From a bacterium (GTDB lineage Bacteria; Elusimicrobiota; Elusimicrobia; Elusimicrobiales; UBA9959): 16,608 nucleotides of DNA. Under the pieces are notes generated by a model, which saw only the letters and a list, made by a program, of their open reading frames with translations, ran no database searches and was not told the origin of the DNA. Positions within the stretch are counted from its first letter, which is position 1, and each line of letters starts with the position of its first letter. Location: assembly GCA_021812825.1 (NCBI GenBank), contig JAKAMO010000061.1:1-16608 (forward strand), written 5' to 3'. Shown one piece after another: positions 1 to 7,563 of this stretch. The position numbers and the translations under genes were made by a program.

Positions 1-779
1 TCCGCGGCGGAGGCCAGCGCCTTGGCCGCCGAGGCGGCCGCGGTGGACTCCACCGCGTTGGCCTGGCTGGAAAGAGAGAGCAGCTCGGCGCCGGCGGGGT
101 CGTAGACCTTGAGGACGGCGTCGGCGCGGGAGGGATAGAAGCCGGTACCCAGCCCGGAGGCCGACTGCGAGACGGAGCTGACGGCCACCAGGACCAGGTC
201 CGCGCCGTCTGCGGCGGCGGCCTCCACCAGGCCGGTATCGGGGCCGGCGAGCAGCGGCTCGTCGGCTTTCAGCTCCCTGAGCCTGAACTGGGAGCGTTTG
301 GAGAACGCCTCGCTGAAAGCGGAATAGAAGGGCCTGCCGCCTGGGCCGCGCTGGGCGAAGACCGCCTCGGCCGAGGCCGCGCCCGGGCCTGCCAGCTTCA
401 TGCCGCGCAGCGCCGAGACCAGCTTGTCCAGCCGTATCCAGACGCGGGCTGCGACCCGGACGGAATCCCCGTCGCGCAGCTCGGAGAGCACCCTGGCCTT
501 GGCCACGTAGAGCTGCGGCGTCTTCAGCAGGCCTATCTCCAGCAGCTCGCGGCTGCCGGCCCGCGCCGACTCCTCCATGAAAAGGCCGGCGGCCCTCAGC
601 ACGGCGTTACGCTGGGCGTCCAGCGAGGCGCGCTCGCGGGCCGCGCCGGGACCGTCCAGCGGCGCGGAGCCCTCTGCGGAGATAGGCTCGGGGGAGCCTC
701 CCAAAGCGGCCGGGGCCGGCGCGTGGGCGCAGGCGGCGGACAGTATGAGAGCTGGCAACAGCAGCGAGTATTTTTTCAT
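1..779 (-). CDS. Predicted lipoprotein with FlgT/LPP20-like architecture, C-terminus cut by the window edge
   Basis: The reading frame is open from the ATG at 779 to the window edge, giving 259 visible codons. The N-terminus is a Lys-Lys start followed by a hydrophobic stretch and LSAAC (Cys17), a plausible signal peptidase II lipobox; the -3 residue is Ser rather than the usual Leu. After a Pro/Ala linker, the segment around residues 45-120 has the look of small envelope lipoproteins of the FlgT-N/LPP20 kind: an RERASLDAQRNAVLRAAG helix, then strands such as YVAKARVLSEL and SVRVAARVWIRL. The C-terminal part (DGADLVLVAVSSV, then ADAVLKVYDPAGAELLSL) resembles the TolB/FlgT-M pattern of such proteins. 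This is a family resemblance by eye only. A Shine-Dalgarno GGGGGAAG lies just before the ATG, 23 bp after the histidine kinase stop, so it is probably the last visible gene of that operon. Role unknown; perhaps an envelope partner of the kinase. Confidence 0.75.
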   Translation of the reverse strand, partial: MKKYSLLLPALILSAACAHAPAPAALGGSPEPISAEGSAPLDGPGAARERASLDAQRNAVLRAAGLFMEESARAGSRELLEIGLLKTPQLYVAKARVLSELRDGDSVRVAARVWIRLDKLVSALRGMKLAGPGAASAEAVFAQRGPGGRPFYSAFSEAFSKRSQFRLRELKADEPLLAGPDTGLVEAAAADGADLVLVAVSSVSQSASGLGTGFYPSRADAVLKVYDPAGAELLSLSSQANAVESTAAASAAKALASAA

Positions 780-802
780 GCTTCCCCCAGTGTCAGGACG
801 GG

Positions 803-2743
803 TCAGGCCTCTTTCCTGCTTTTGGCTACCGGCAGCGCGAAGCAGAACCGGCAGCCGGAAGAGGGCTTGGACTCCAGCCAGATCTTGCCGCCGTGCTTCT
901 CGACCACCGATTTGGAGATGGCGAGGCCGAGGCCCGTGCCGGACACCTGGCTCGCGCCGGCCTTGCCGCGGTAGAACTTGTCGAAGACCAGCTTCTGCTC
1001 CTCGGGCGGGATGCCGGGGCCGGTGTCCTCCACGCAGATCACGACGGCCTCGCCCTTGTCCACGCTGCTGACGCTGACCGCGGCCCCCTTGCCCGAATAC
1101 TTGATGGCGTTTATGATCAGATTGTCCACCACCTGGGTGATCCACCGCGTGTCCGCCTGCACCGGCGGCAGCGGCTTGGGCGCGCCGTAGCGCAGCTCCA
1201 CCCCGTGCTCCCTGGCCTTCAGCATCATCATCGAGACGGAGTTCCTGACCACCTCGGACATGTCCACGTTCTGCATCTCCATCTCCACCTTGCCGTTGAG
1301 CCTGGAAAGGTCCAGCAGGTTGGAGATCAGGCTGCTGAGGCGGTTCACGGACTGGTCCGCGATGCCGAGGAAATGGGACTGTTGCTCGTTCAGCGGCCCC
1401 ACCTCTCCGCTGAGAATAACGGAGATGAAGCCCTTTATCGTGGTCAGCGGGGTCTTCAGCTCGTGGCTGACGGTGGCCAGGAACTCGTCCTTGATCTTGT
1501 TGAGCTGGGCCAGCTCATTGGCGGTCTTCGAGAGGTTCTCATAGAGCGTGAACATCTCGATGATGATGGCCAGCTCGTCGGCGATTATAGACAGGAACTC
1601 GAGCTGGTCGGGCGTGAAGAAATCCTTGCGCTTGCTGCCGACCCGCATCACGCCGATGATCCTTTCGCGCAGGGAGATCGGCACTATCATCAGGGAGTGT
1701 ATCTCCCAGAGCTTGGCGTACTGGGTTATCACGTCGGGATCGTCCTGGGCGTCCGGGGAAATGAAAGGCTTCCGCGACAGGAAGGTCCTCACCGAGGCGC
1801 TGCCGTGGTTGGAGAGCGGGATGCTGTAGAACATCCGCTCCGCGTCAGAAATGCCGTAGGCGCCGGGGCTTACGGTTAGCTCCCCTTTGGCCTCGTCGAA
1901 GAGCAGGCAGGCGACCACGTCGGCCTCCACCATCTTGGCGACGATGTTCAGGATGGCCGCGCAGCCGCCCTGCGCGTCCCCGCCGCCGGGGCCCGCCACG
2001 CGGGTGACGACTTCGTAAAGCGCCTTGCGCTCCCTGGCGCGCTGGATCAGCCTCGAGCCCGCCACATCCAGTTCCTTCACGACCGCGTTCAGCTCCTCTT
2101 TCAGGTGGTCGGTCTCCTTCCGCAGCGAGAAGACCTTGTCGAACACCCTGGAGATGGAGCCCAGCTGAGAGGCGACGAAGCGCACGTAGGGCTGGGCGTC
2201 GTCGAAAGGATCGGGACGCGGCGCGCCGAAGAGCAGTATACGCTCCGCCGAGCCGGAGGCGGGGCTGAACGGGCAGGCCAGCGCCGCCCCGATGTCGAAG
2301 ATGGAGAAGAGCTCCGCCACCTCGGCCGAGCCTGGCCCCCGCACGTCGTCAAGGCGCAGCAGCTCGCCTTCCGAGGAGCAGCGGTCCAGCGCCTCCCACT
2401 TGTAGGAGGGCAGCAGCTTGGGCTCCGCGTTGAAATGCTTCAGGTAATTGACCAGCTTCCACTGCCCGTTGCCTTTCTCGAACAGCAGTATCGAGGCGTC
2501 CGGAAAGGCCTTGTGCAGCTTGATCAGATAGAAATTGGTGATATCGCCGTAGTGCTCGGCTTGGTCCGGGGAGTAGGCCCTTTCGGCGGTCTCCTTGGCG
2601 AAAGAGGAGAAGTCGGCGAGCGCCTTCCGCGAGGAGCGCAGCGCGCCCTCCCTCGGCAGCACCTCGCGGAACTTCAGGTACCAGTAGGCCGCGAAAGAGC
2701 CCGCCGCTCCCAGCACCGCCGCGCCTATCAGTTCCCCGGTCAT
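803..2743 (-). CDS. Membrane-anchored sensor histidine kinase with GAF domain(s)
   Basis: Two-component sensor kinase. Residue numbers count from an upstream TTG at 2755; the ATG at 2743 (residue 5, 646 aa product) is preferred, though neither start has a strong Shine-Dalgarno. A single N-terminal membrane helix lies near residues 9-26. A degenerate GAF-like region follows (about 60-200), then a coiled coil (about 206-245) and a clearer GAF domain (about 245-400, with MIVPISLRERIIGVMRVGS). The HisKA H-box has SHELKTP with His431 as phospho-acceptor. The ATPase domain has the N-box around DNLIINAIKYS (545-555), G1 DTGPGIP (577-583), the F-box FDKFYRG and G2 GTGLGL (606-611), so it looks catalytically complete. 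There is no fused receiver and no response regulator in the operon. With one anchor and no periplasmic loop, the GAF regions probably sense a cytoplasmic ligand. The gene starts at or overlaps the stop of the AAA+ gene, implying coupled translation. Confidence 0.93.
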   Translation of the reverse strand: MTGELIGAAVLGAAGSFAAYWYLKFREVLPREGALRSSRKALADFSSFAKETAERAYSPDQAEHYGDITNFYLIKLHKAFPDASILLFEKGNGQWKLVNYLKHFNAEPKLLPSYKWEALDRCSSEGELLRLDDVRGPGSAEVAELFSIFDIGAALACPFSPASGSAERILLFGAPRPDPFDDAQPYVRFVASQLGSISRVFDKVFSLRKETDHLKEELNAVVKELDVAGSRLIQRARERKALYEVVTRVAGPGGGDAQGGCAAILNIVAKMVEADVVACLLFDEAKGELTVSPGAYGISDAERMFYSIPLSNHGSASVRTFLSRKPFISPDAQDDPDVITQYAKLWEIHSLMIVPISLRERIIGVMRVGSKRKDFFTPDQLEFLSIIADELAIIIEMFTLYENLSKTANELAQLNKIKDEFLATVSHELKTPLTTIKGFISVILSGEVGPLNEQQSHFLGIADQSVNRLSSLISNLLDLSRLNGKVEMEMQNVDMSEVVRNSVSMMMLKAREHGVELRYGAPKPLPPVQADTRWITQVVDNLIINAIKYSGKGAAVSVSSVDKGEAVVICVEDTGPGIPPEEQKLVFDKFYRGKAGASQVSGTGLGLAISKSVVEKHGGKIWLESKPSSGCRFCFALPVAKSRKEA

Positions 2744-2747
2744 AGCG

Positions 2748-4556
2748 TCAGACAAGGTCCATCAGCATCTTCACGTAGCCGGCCTTGGATTTGATCCTGC
2801 CGCAAGGCAGCCAGGCGCCCTTTACCAGGAAGCTGTCCAGGATCTTGAAGGTGATATGCCTGAACTCGGCCTCCTGAGAACCAAGCGCGGAGCTGGGCTG
2901 AGGGCCCAGGATCATGGCCCCGTTCACACTCTTCTCGCTGGCGAAATTGGCTATCTTGAACGGAACGCCGTAGAGCTCGTCCGGGTTGTACTCCTCCATG
3001 AACACCTGGCTCCACTCCGTGTTGAGGCGCAGCTCCTTGGCCCTCTCATGCAGATTATAGAGCAGGAACTGCGCCTCCCGGGGCATCCCCTTGGGATAGA
3101 ACAGGCCCCATTTGAACCAGGCCGAGTCCTGCCTGGAGGGCTGCCAGGCAGAAGCGTGGCGAGCATCCTCCTCGGTCACCTCTCCGGAGACGGCGGGTTC
3201 GGTCAGGCCGAGCAGCATGTCCAGCAGCTGGGCGTGGGAAAGGCTGTTCATCGGGTTCACGATGAACCTCTCGAGCTTCTTCATGTCGTCCAGCGTCTTC
3301 GCGGCGTCGTTGAACGGCATCATGGAGCCGGCGAAGGCGTCGGTGATCTCCTGGTCTGAAAGTTTCACGTCCAGCCCCTGCATCAGCTGCGCGATGACGC
3401 TCTTGTAGGCCTGCGCGGCCGGCGGCTTGAGGTCCACCATCCAGCCCTGCGTGAACTCGAAACCGACCGACTCCTCCAGCCCGGCGAGGGCCTTGGGCGG
3501 GAAGACCGAGGTAAGTACAAGCTGCTTGTTCTGGGCCAGGAAGTCCCCAAGCCACTTGGAAAGGTATTTCTTGTTGGTCTCGGAGACCATCAGCAGGTGG
3601 ATGTCGTCGATGATCATCACCTTGATGCCGGCGATGAACTCCTCCAGGCGGCCGATGGAGCCTTCCTTGACCGCCATCTCTATGCCCTTGGAGAGCTTGA
3701 TGCCGTCGGTGACGAAGATGTTGTTCTGGCCCATGGACGCGGCCAGCCCGTAGGAGATGGAGTTGACGAAATGAGTCTTGCCCGTGCCCGGGGGACCGGA
3801 GAGCAGCAGGGGGTTGTAGATGACGCCGGGATTCTCCACCACCGCCATGGCAGCCGCATGGGCGAAGCGGTTGTGAGAGCCGGCTATCAGGGTCTGGAAG
3901 CTGTAGGTGGGGATCAGCGGCAGCTCCATCGACCACTTCGCCCTGATGCGGGCGGAAACCGAGGGCGAGACGGCCTGTTCCTGGGGCGCCGCCTGCTGGG
4001 CGGTGACCGGAGCTTCCTGCGGCTTCTGCTTGGGCGAGGCCGAAGGCACGAACATGCCGCGGGGCCTGGTGACCGCGGGAGAATCCGGCTGCTGGGCCGA
4101 GGCCGCTGGCATGGCCGGCCCCGGGGCGGGAGCGGGGGCCGGCTTCGGAGGCTCGGCCTTGGGAACTGGAGCCGGGGCTGGCGCCGGTGCCGGCCTCGGA
4201 GGCTCGGCCTTGGGCGCGGGAGCCGGCGCCGGCTTAGGAGGCGCGGGAGCCGGCGCTTCCGCCTTCAGTTTCGGCTTCGGAGCTTCGAACGGGACCGCTT
4301 CCTCTGGGAACTCCTCTTCCTTGGCGGAGCTCAGCTCCGCCGCCACGGCCTTTAGCTTCTTCATCGTGTCCATCTCCAGCTTGGAGAGGTAGATGAGGAA
4401 GTTGAAATCCCCGGTGGTCTTCTCCGGGCGGGAACAGAGGCTGCCCAGCTTCTTCACGATGAGGAAAATGTCCTTCATGTCTCCTTTTATCAGGAGCTTA
4501 TGACGACTTGGGTTCTTATCGGTAGGCGCCGGGGCCACGTCCCATTTTTTGAGCAT
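2748..4556 (-). CDS. DnaA-like AAA+ ATPase with Pro/Ala-rich linker and no DnaA DNA-binding domain
   Basis: 602 residues. Residues 210-380 follow the DnaA ATPase core closely: IPTYSFQTLIAGSHNRFAHA matches the DnaA entry motif, then VENPGVIYNPLLLSGPPGTGKT with Walker A GPPGTGKT (254-261; DnaA normally has GGxGLGKT), Walker B VMIIDDIH (313-320) and a sensor-1 strand QLVLTSVFPPKAL (345-357) like the DnaA IVLTSDRPPK segment. The rest is unlike DnaA. Residues 1-75 form an unrecognised small domain. Residues 83-200 are a Pro/Ala/Lys linker with a 17-residue repeat (PKAEPPRP at 115, PKAEPPKP at 132). The C-terminal 120 residues (about 480-602, aromatic-rich, WFKWGLFYPKG) replace domain IV, and I see no DnaA-box-binding helix-turn-helix. 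It is therefore a paralogous ATPase and unlikely to be the replication initiator. ATG at 4556 lies 2 bp after the upstream stop, implying translational coupling; the 3' end meets the kinase gene. Cellular role not known. Confidence 0.85.
   Translation of the reverse strand: MLKKWDVAPAPTDKNPSRHKLLIKGDMKDIFLIVKKLGSLCSRPEKTTGDFNFLIYLSKLEMDTMKKLKAVAAELSSAKEEEFPEEAVPFEAPKPKLKAEAPAPAPPKPAPAPAPKAEPPRPAPAPAPAPVPKAEPPKPAPAPAPGPAMPAASAQQPDSPAVTRPRGMFVPSASPKQKPQEAPVTAQQAAPQEQAVSPSVSARIRAKWSMELPLIPTYSFQTLIAGSHNRFAHAAAMAVVENPGVIYNPLLLSGPPGTGKTHFVNSISYGLAASMGQNNIFVTDGIKLSKGIEMAVKEGSIGRLEEFIAGIKVMIIDDIHLLMVSETNKKYLSKWLGDFLAQNKQLVLTSVFPPKALAGLEESVGFEFTQGWMVDLKPPAAQAYKSVIAQLMQGLDVKLSDQEITDAFAGSMMPFNDAAKTLDDMKKLERFIVNPMNSLSHAQLLDMLLGLTEPAVSGEVTEEDARHASAWQPSRQDSAWFKWGLFYPKGMPREAQFLLYNLHERAKELRLNTEWSQVFMEEYNPDELYGVPFKIANFASEKSVNGAMILGPQPSSALGSQEAEFRHITFKILDSFLVKGAWLPCGRIKSKAGYVKMLMDLV
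4146..4214 (-). repeat. 51-bp-period repeat encoding the Pro/Ala linker of the DnaA-like ATPase
   Basis: An 18-bp sequence (cggaggctcggccttggg) occurs at 4146-4163 and again, identical, at 4197-4214. The spacing is exactly 51 bp, matching the 17-residue protein period. It lies in frame within the linker, so the linker length could vary by slippage or recombination. Confidence 0.8.
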
Positions 4557-4558
4557 AA

Positions 4559-6553
4559 TCAGCGGACTATCAGGTCCGTGACCAGGTCCAGCGCGGCGGA
4601 ATGGCTGAAACTGGAAGAATCATAGAACCGGAAGAAAGCCCCCGCGCCGTTGAACACGTTCTCCAGCTCGTAGACCTTGTCCTGGGGGACGGAACCGACG
4701 CAGATCAGGCCGTGCGCCTTGCTCTCGGTTAGGGACTGCAGCACCTGGTTGGGGTTCACGTCCGGATCGCACTCGGCCACGGAGGCGCGCCTGACGAACA
4801 TCGGCTTGGTGGCGGACTTGAGGCAGATGGAGTCCAGTTCGGCGAGGATGGTGGCGCAGAGGGCCTTGTCCTCCTGGGAGTACAGGAACATGAGCGAGCG
4901 CACCCTCTCCTCCGGGATGCCGTCCGGCGCCTTCTTGGCCGCCAGGCCGGTAAGGTCTCCGGCCTGCGCCCTCGACGTGCCGGAAGGGGGCGCCTGGAAT
5001 ATTACGGTCTTCTCCTCCTCCCCGGAGGAGCCTTGCTGAGGGGCTGCCACGAGCGTCTCGTCTCCGGACGCTCCGAAAACCGGGCCCGTCTCCGTGCCGG
5101 AGCCGCCCGGAATAGTCTCTCCGGCCGCGGCAGGCGCGGCGCCAAGCTCGAGGCCCTGACCGCCGGGAACGGTCTCGTCCGCGGCGGGAGGCTGGGACCC
5201 CAGCTCCAGCGAAGGCGAGAGTTCGAGACCCCCCGCCGCCGGCTCCGGCTGGGCGCCGAGTTCGCTGCGCGGAGAAAGCTCGAGGCCGCCGGCTTCCGGC
5301 TGGGCAGGCTGCTCCTGGCCGGCGGAAAGGTCCGTCGCGACGGGCGTTTCGGCCTGAGACTGCGAGAGTTCAAGGCCTTCCTGCTGGCCGGAAGGCAGCT
5401 CGAAATTCAGGGTCTCCTCGGCGGCCTGCGGCCGGTCCTCAGGCTGTCCGCCTTCGGAAGGCGAAACTATATCGGCCGGATGTTCGAACTCTATGCCGCC
5501 GCTTTCCGGCTGCGGCTGCTGCCCGGCAGAGGGCTCTATGGCGAAGGAATCGAACGGACTGGGAGCGGCCTCCGCCGCTGGCGCTTCCTCCGGCTGGACC
5601 TGCTCGGGGGCCGGCTCCTGCCGGCCGCCAAGTCCTGTTTCATCTTTCTTCTCGCGCTGGTCCATTATCTCCACCTCCGGCTGCGGCGCCGCCGCCTGGC
5701 CCAATCCCTGTATGGAAACTTCCCCGCTCTCCTCGATGGAGTGCACCGCCTCCGGCAGCACGCCGGCCTCCGGGACCCGCGGCTGCTCCGCGCCGGCCGG
5801 AGTCTCGTCGGAGGAAAGCTGCAGCAGCGCGTCTATGTCAGGCACGCCGAAATCCCTGGTGCTCTCGTAGGCCGGAAGGGCGGCAGGCTTCTCCTGCAGC
5901 TCCAGCCCCGCCTCCAGCGCCGGCGGCACGGAGGACTGCGGAGGCTCCTCGGCTATAGTCTCGCTTTGCGCCGGCTCCAGGGGCGGGAGTTCCGCCTCGG
6001 GCAGCTCTTCGCGGGAAGAAGGGAGTTCCGCCGGGACTTCTTCCGCCGTCAGCTCCTGCGGGACCTGGTCCGCCGGCGGCGCCGCGGCCTCGGGGACCTG
6101 GTCGCCTACCGAAATCGCGGAGAACGGCTCCAATATCACGGTCTTGTCGCCGGCGTCGGGCGCCGGCGGCGCTTCGGCCGGCTGCTCCTGAACAGGCTCC
6201 GGCTGAAGCTCCGGCATGACGGCCTCCGGCGAGGACTGTGGCGGCTCGACCGGCTGCTCCGTCTCCGGCTCCGGAGCCCCTTCCGGCAGTCCCTGGAAAA
6301 CCTGCATGACGACGGTCTTATCCCCCTCGTCCTGCCGGGGCGGCACAGCGTCCGACTCCCTGGCAGGCTCCGGGCCGGGCTGGTCCGGCTGCGCGGCGGG
6401 GACCGGCGAAGGAGCCGGCTTCTGCGGCTCATCCGGCTGCAGCTCCGGCATCTTTATACCGTCGAGAATGGACGGCATCTTGTTCAGCAGGCCGTTGAGG
6501 TCAGACAATATCTCGTCTATAGACTCTCTTTTCTTGTCCGGTTTCTCGTCCAT
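4559..6553 (-). CDS. Long acidic Pro/Glu/Ala-rich protein with repeated Thr motifs and a C-terminal alpha/beta domain
   Basis: 664 residues; I recognise no family. Residues 1-40 are charged with a predicted amphipathic helix (ESIDEILSDLNGLLNKM). Residues 40-535 are low-complexity, rich in Pro, Glu, Ala and Gln, and probably disordered. Within them, short acidic-Thr-hydrophobic motifs recur: GDKTVV (Thr80), GDKTVI (Thr138), SETIA (Thr199), EETLNF (Thr381), DETVPG (Thr461), GETIPG (Thr480), DETLVA (Thr500) and EKTVIF (Thr516). There are also GGLELSP repeats. Residues about 549-664 look globular with alternating strands and helices (SLMFLYS, KPMFVRRA, HGLICVG, AFFRFYD), suggesting a small Rossmann-like or receiver-like fold without obvious catalytic residues. 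No signal peptide or membrane segment is seen, so it is likely cytoplasmic. First gene of the operon, with a promoter about 45 bp upstream; a weak GGCGGGGG site precedes the ATG. A scaffold for the downstream ATPase and kinase is an inference from gene order. Confidence 0.8.
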   Translation of the reverse strand: MDEKPDKKRESIDEILSDLNGLLNKMPSILDGIKMPELQPDEPQKPAPSPVPAAQPDQPGPEPARESDAVPPRQDEGDKTVVMQVFQGLPEGAPEPETEQPVEPPQSSPEAVMPELQPEPVQEQPAEAPPAPDAGDKTVILEPFSAISVGDQVPEAAAPPADQVPQELTAEEVPAELPSSREELPEAELPPLEPAQSETIAEEPPQSSVPPALEAGLELQEKPAALPAYESTRDFGVPDIDALLQLSSDETPAGAEQPRVPEAGVLPEAVHSIEESGEVSIQGLGQAAAPQPEVEIMDQREKKDETGLGGRQEPAPEQVQPEEAPAAEAAPSPFDSFAIEPSAGQQPQPESGGIEFEHPADIVSPSEGGQPEDRPQAAEETLNFELPSGQQEGLELSQSQAETPVATDLSAGQEQPAQPEAGGLELSPRSELGAQPEPAAGGLELSPSLELGSQPPAADETVPGGQGLELGAAPAAAGETIPGGSGTETGPVFGASGDETLVAAPQQGSSGEEEKTVIFQAPPSGTSRAQAGDLTGLAAKKAPDGIPEERVRSLMFLYSQEDKALCATILAELDSICLKSATKPMFVRRASVAECDPDVNPNQVLQSLTESKAHGLICVGSVPQDKVYELENVFNGAGAFFRFYDSSSFSHSAALDLVTDLIVR
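5180..5290 (-). repeat. In-frame degenerate tandem repeat GGLELSP...
   Basis: Residues 422-440 and 441-458 of the acidic protein are two adjacent copies of about 19 residues beginning GGLELSP, with SELGAQP and LELGSQP in the middle. Weaker related units (EGLELSQS at 392, QGLELGAAP at 466) flank them. The repeats sit in the disordered region. Confidence 0.7.
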
Positions 6554-6599
6554 AAAAAACAGGCCCCCGCCTATAAATATATACGCGCGTTACTTTTTA

Positions 6600-6627
6600 A
6601 TTATAGCAAGTTGTCGGGCTTTCGCAA
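6600..6627 (-). promoter_or_regulatory. Sigma-70-type promoter of the acidic protein / ATPase / kinase operon
   Basis: On the minus strand, TTGCGA (6622-6627) is followed after 16 bp by a perfect TATAAT (6600-6605). It lies in the 92-bp gap upstream of the ATG at 6553, predicting a leader of about 40 nt. The tract around it is the most AT-rich in this part of the window. No terminator with a T-run is visible between the preceding minus-strand gene and this promoter, so some read-through is possible. Confidence 0.7.
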
Positions 6628-6645
6628 GCGGGATAATCCCTGCCG

Positions 6646-7563
6646 CTAAGGACGCCTGATGAGGTCGCGGAGCAGCAGGGCCTCCCTGGCGTTCTCTGCC
6701 TGGGGCCCCCTCAGCGCGGCTTTCAGCTCAGGACCGGCCTCCGGCAGGGAGGAATAGCCGAGGCAGGAAACCGCCTCGGCCGCGAGGCCCCCCCCGGCGG
6801 AAGCCAGGCGGGACAGGTAGACGAAGCCCTTCCTGTCCCCTAGCCGCGACAAAGCGCAGGCGGCGTAAAGCCGGTCCTCCTTGCCGGGGCCCAGGTCCAG
6901 CGCCTCCCGCATTTTCGGCTGCAGGTCCTTTAACCCGGCCATGGACGAAAGCAGGAAACCGGCGCCGCGCAGTTCCGGCGCCTTTTCAGCGGCCAGGCCG
7001 GCGCTGATATCGCGTATGCGCCCTTCTAAAGGGCCGGCGTCGAAACCGAGCAGCACGGCCATGCCCGCCTCTATGGCGGCCTGGCTCCTGGCGGCCGGCA
7101 CGGCCGAAGCCGACGCCGCCAGCAGCCTGTCGAAGATCTCCCTCGAGGCTACGGGGTCCTTCTCGGCGCGCAGCCAGGACCCGGCCGCCTTGGCCGCCGC
7201 GTAGGCCACCTTCTCCTTTTCGCTCGAAAGCAGGCGCAGCGCGTCCATTTTGTCGGATACCGGCAGGAAGCGCTGGGCGGACATCTTATCCAGCGAATAA
7301 ACGGCGCCGCCGTAAGCCGAGAAGACCGTCTCCTTGCGCGGCTCAGGGAGCGCCGGTTTCGCAGCGCTGTGGTGCAGCCCGCGGTAGAGCACGAAGGCGC
7401 CGCAGGCCAGCAGTATCAGCCCGGGCGCCAGGTCCGGGACCGCACGCCGCCGGCGCGGTTCGGGCTCGGCGGTACAGGCGACCGCTGCCAGGTCCCGGCC
7501 GCAGATGGCGCATTTATCCCCGGGGCCGCGGTTGACGTAGCCGCACGACGGACATTTCTTCAC
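6646..7563 (-). CDS. Zinc-ribbon, single-TM, HEAT-like repeat protein
   Basis: 305 residues from a GTG start at 7563. The start is chosen because a strong GGAGG (7571-7575) lies 7 nt upstream and the GTG overlaps the TGA of mtaB in a GTGA junction. A longer frame from a GTG at 7587 has no such support. The N-terminus is a four-cysteine zinc ribbon: CPSC (Cys4, Cys7) and CAIC (Cys18, Cys21). A basic RRRR then precedes a membrane helix at about 45-62, placing the ribbon in the cytoplasm and the rest outside the membrane. The C-terminal 200 residues are Ala/Leu-rich helical pairs (for example DRLYAACALSRLGDRKGFVYL and GLAAEAVSCLGYSSLPEAG), which look like HEAT repeats and suggest a protein-binding scaffold. 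No catalytic motif is visible. Coupling to mtaB means co-expression, not necessarily shared function. Confidence 0.8.
   Translation of the reverse strand: MKKCPSCGYVNRGPGDKCAICGRDLAAVACTAEPEPRRRRAVPDLAPGLILLACGAFVLYRGLHHSAAKPALPEPRKETVFSAYGGAVYSLDKMSAQRFLPVSDKMDALRLLSSEKEKVAYAAAKAAGSWLRAEKDPVASREIFDRLLAASASAVPAARSQAAIEAGMAVLLGFDAGPLEGRIRDISAGLAAEKAPELRGAGFLLSSMAGLKDLQPKMREALDLGPGKEDRLYAACALSRLGDRKGFVYLSRLASAGGGLAAEAVSCLGYSSLPEAGPELKAALRGPQAENAREALLLRDLIRRP

Noticed and set aside
893..1879. Plus-strand reading frame opposite the histidine kinase
   Set aside because: Opposite strand carries all kinase motifs; the product is compositionally typical of an antisense shadow.
6606..6645. GGGATTATCCC and GCTTGCGAAAGC as a terminator for the zinc-ribbon/HEAT gene
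   Set aside because: Stems of four to five pairs without a following T-run; the second overlaps the promoter.
5033..6649. Plus-strand reading frame (538 codons) opposite the acidic Pro/Glu-rich gene
   Set aside because: Arg/Leu/Gly-rich translation of the reverse strand of a repetitive GC-rich gene, with no ribosome site or family; the minus-strand frame has a promoter and operon context.
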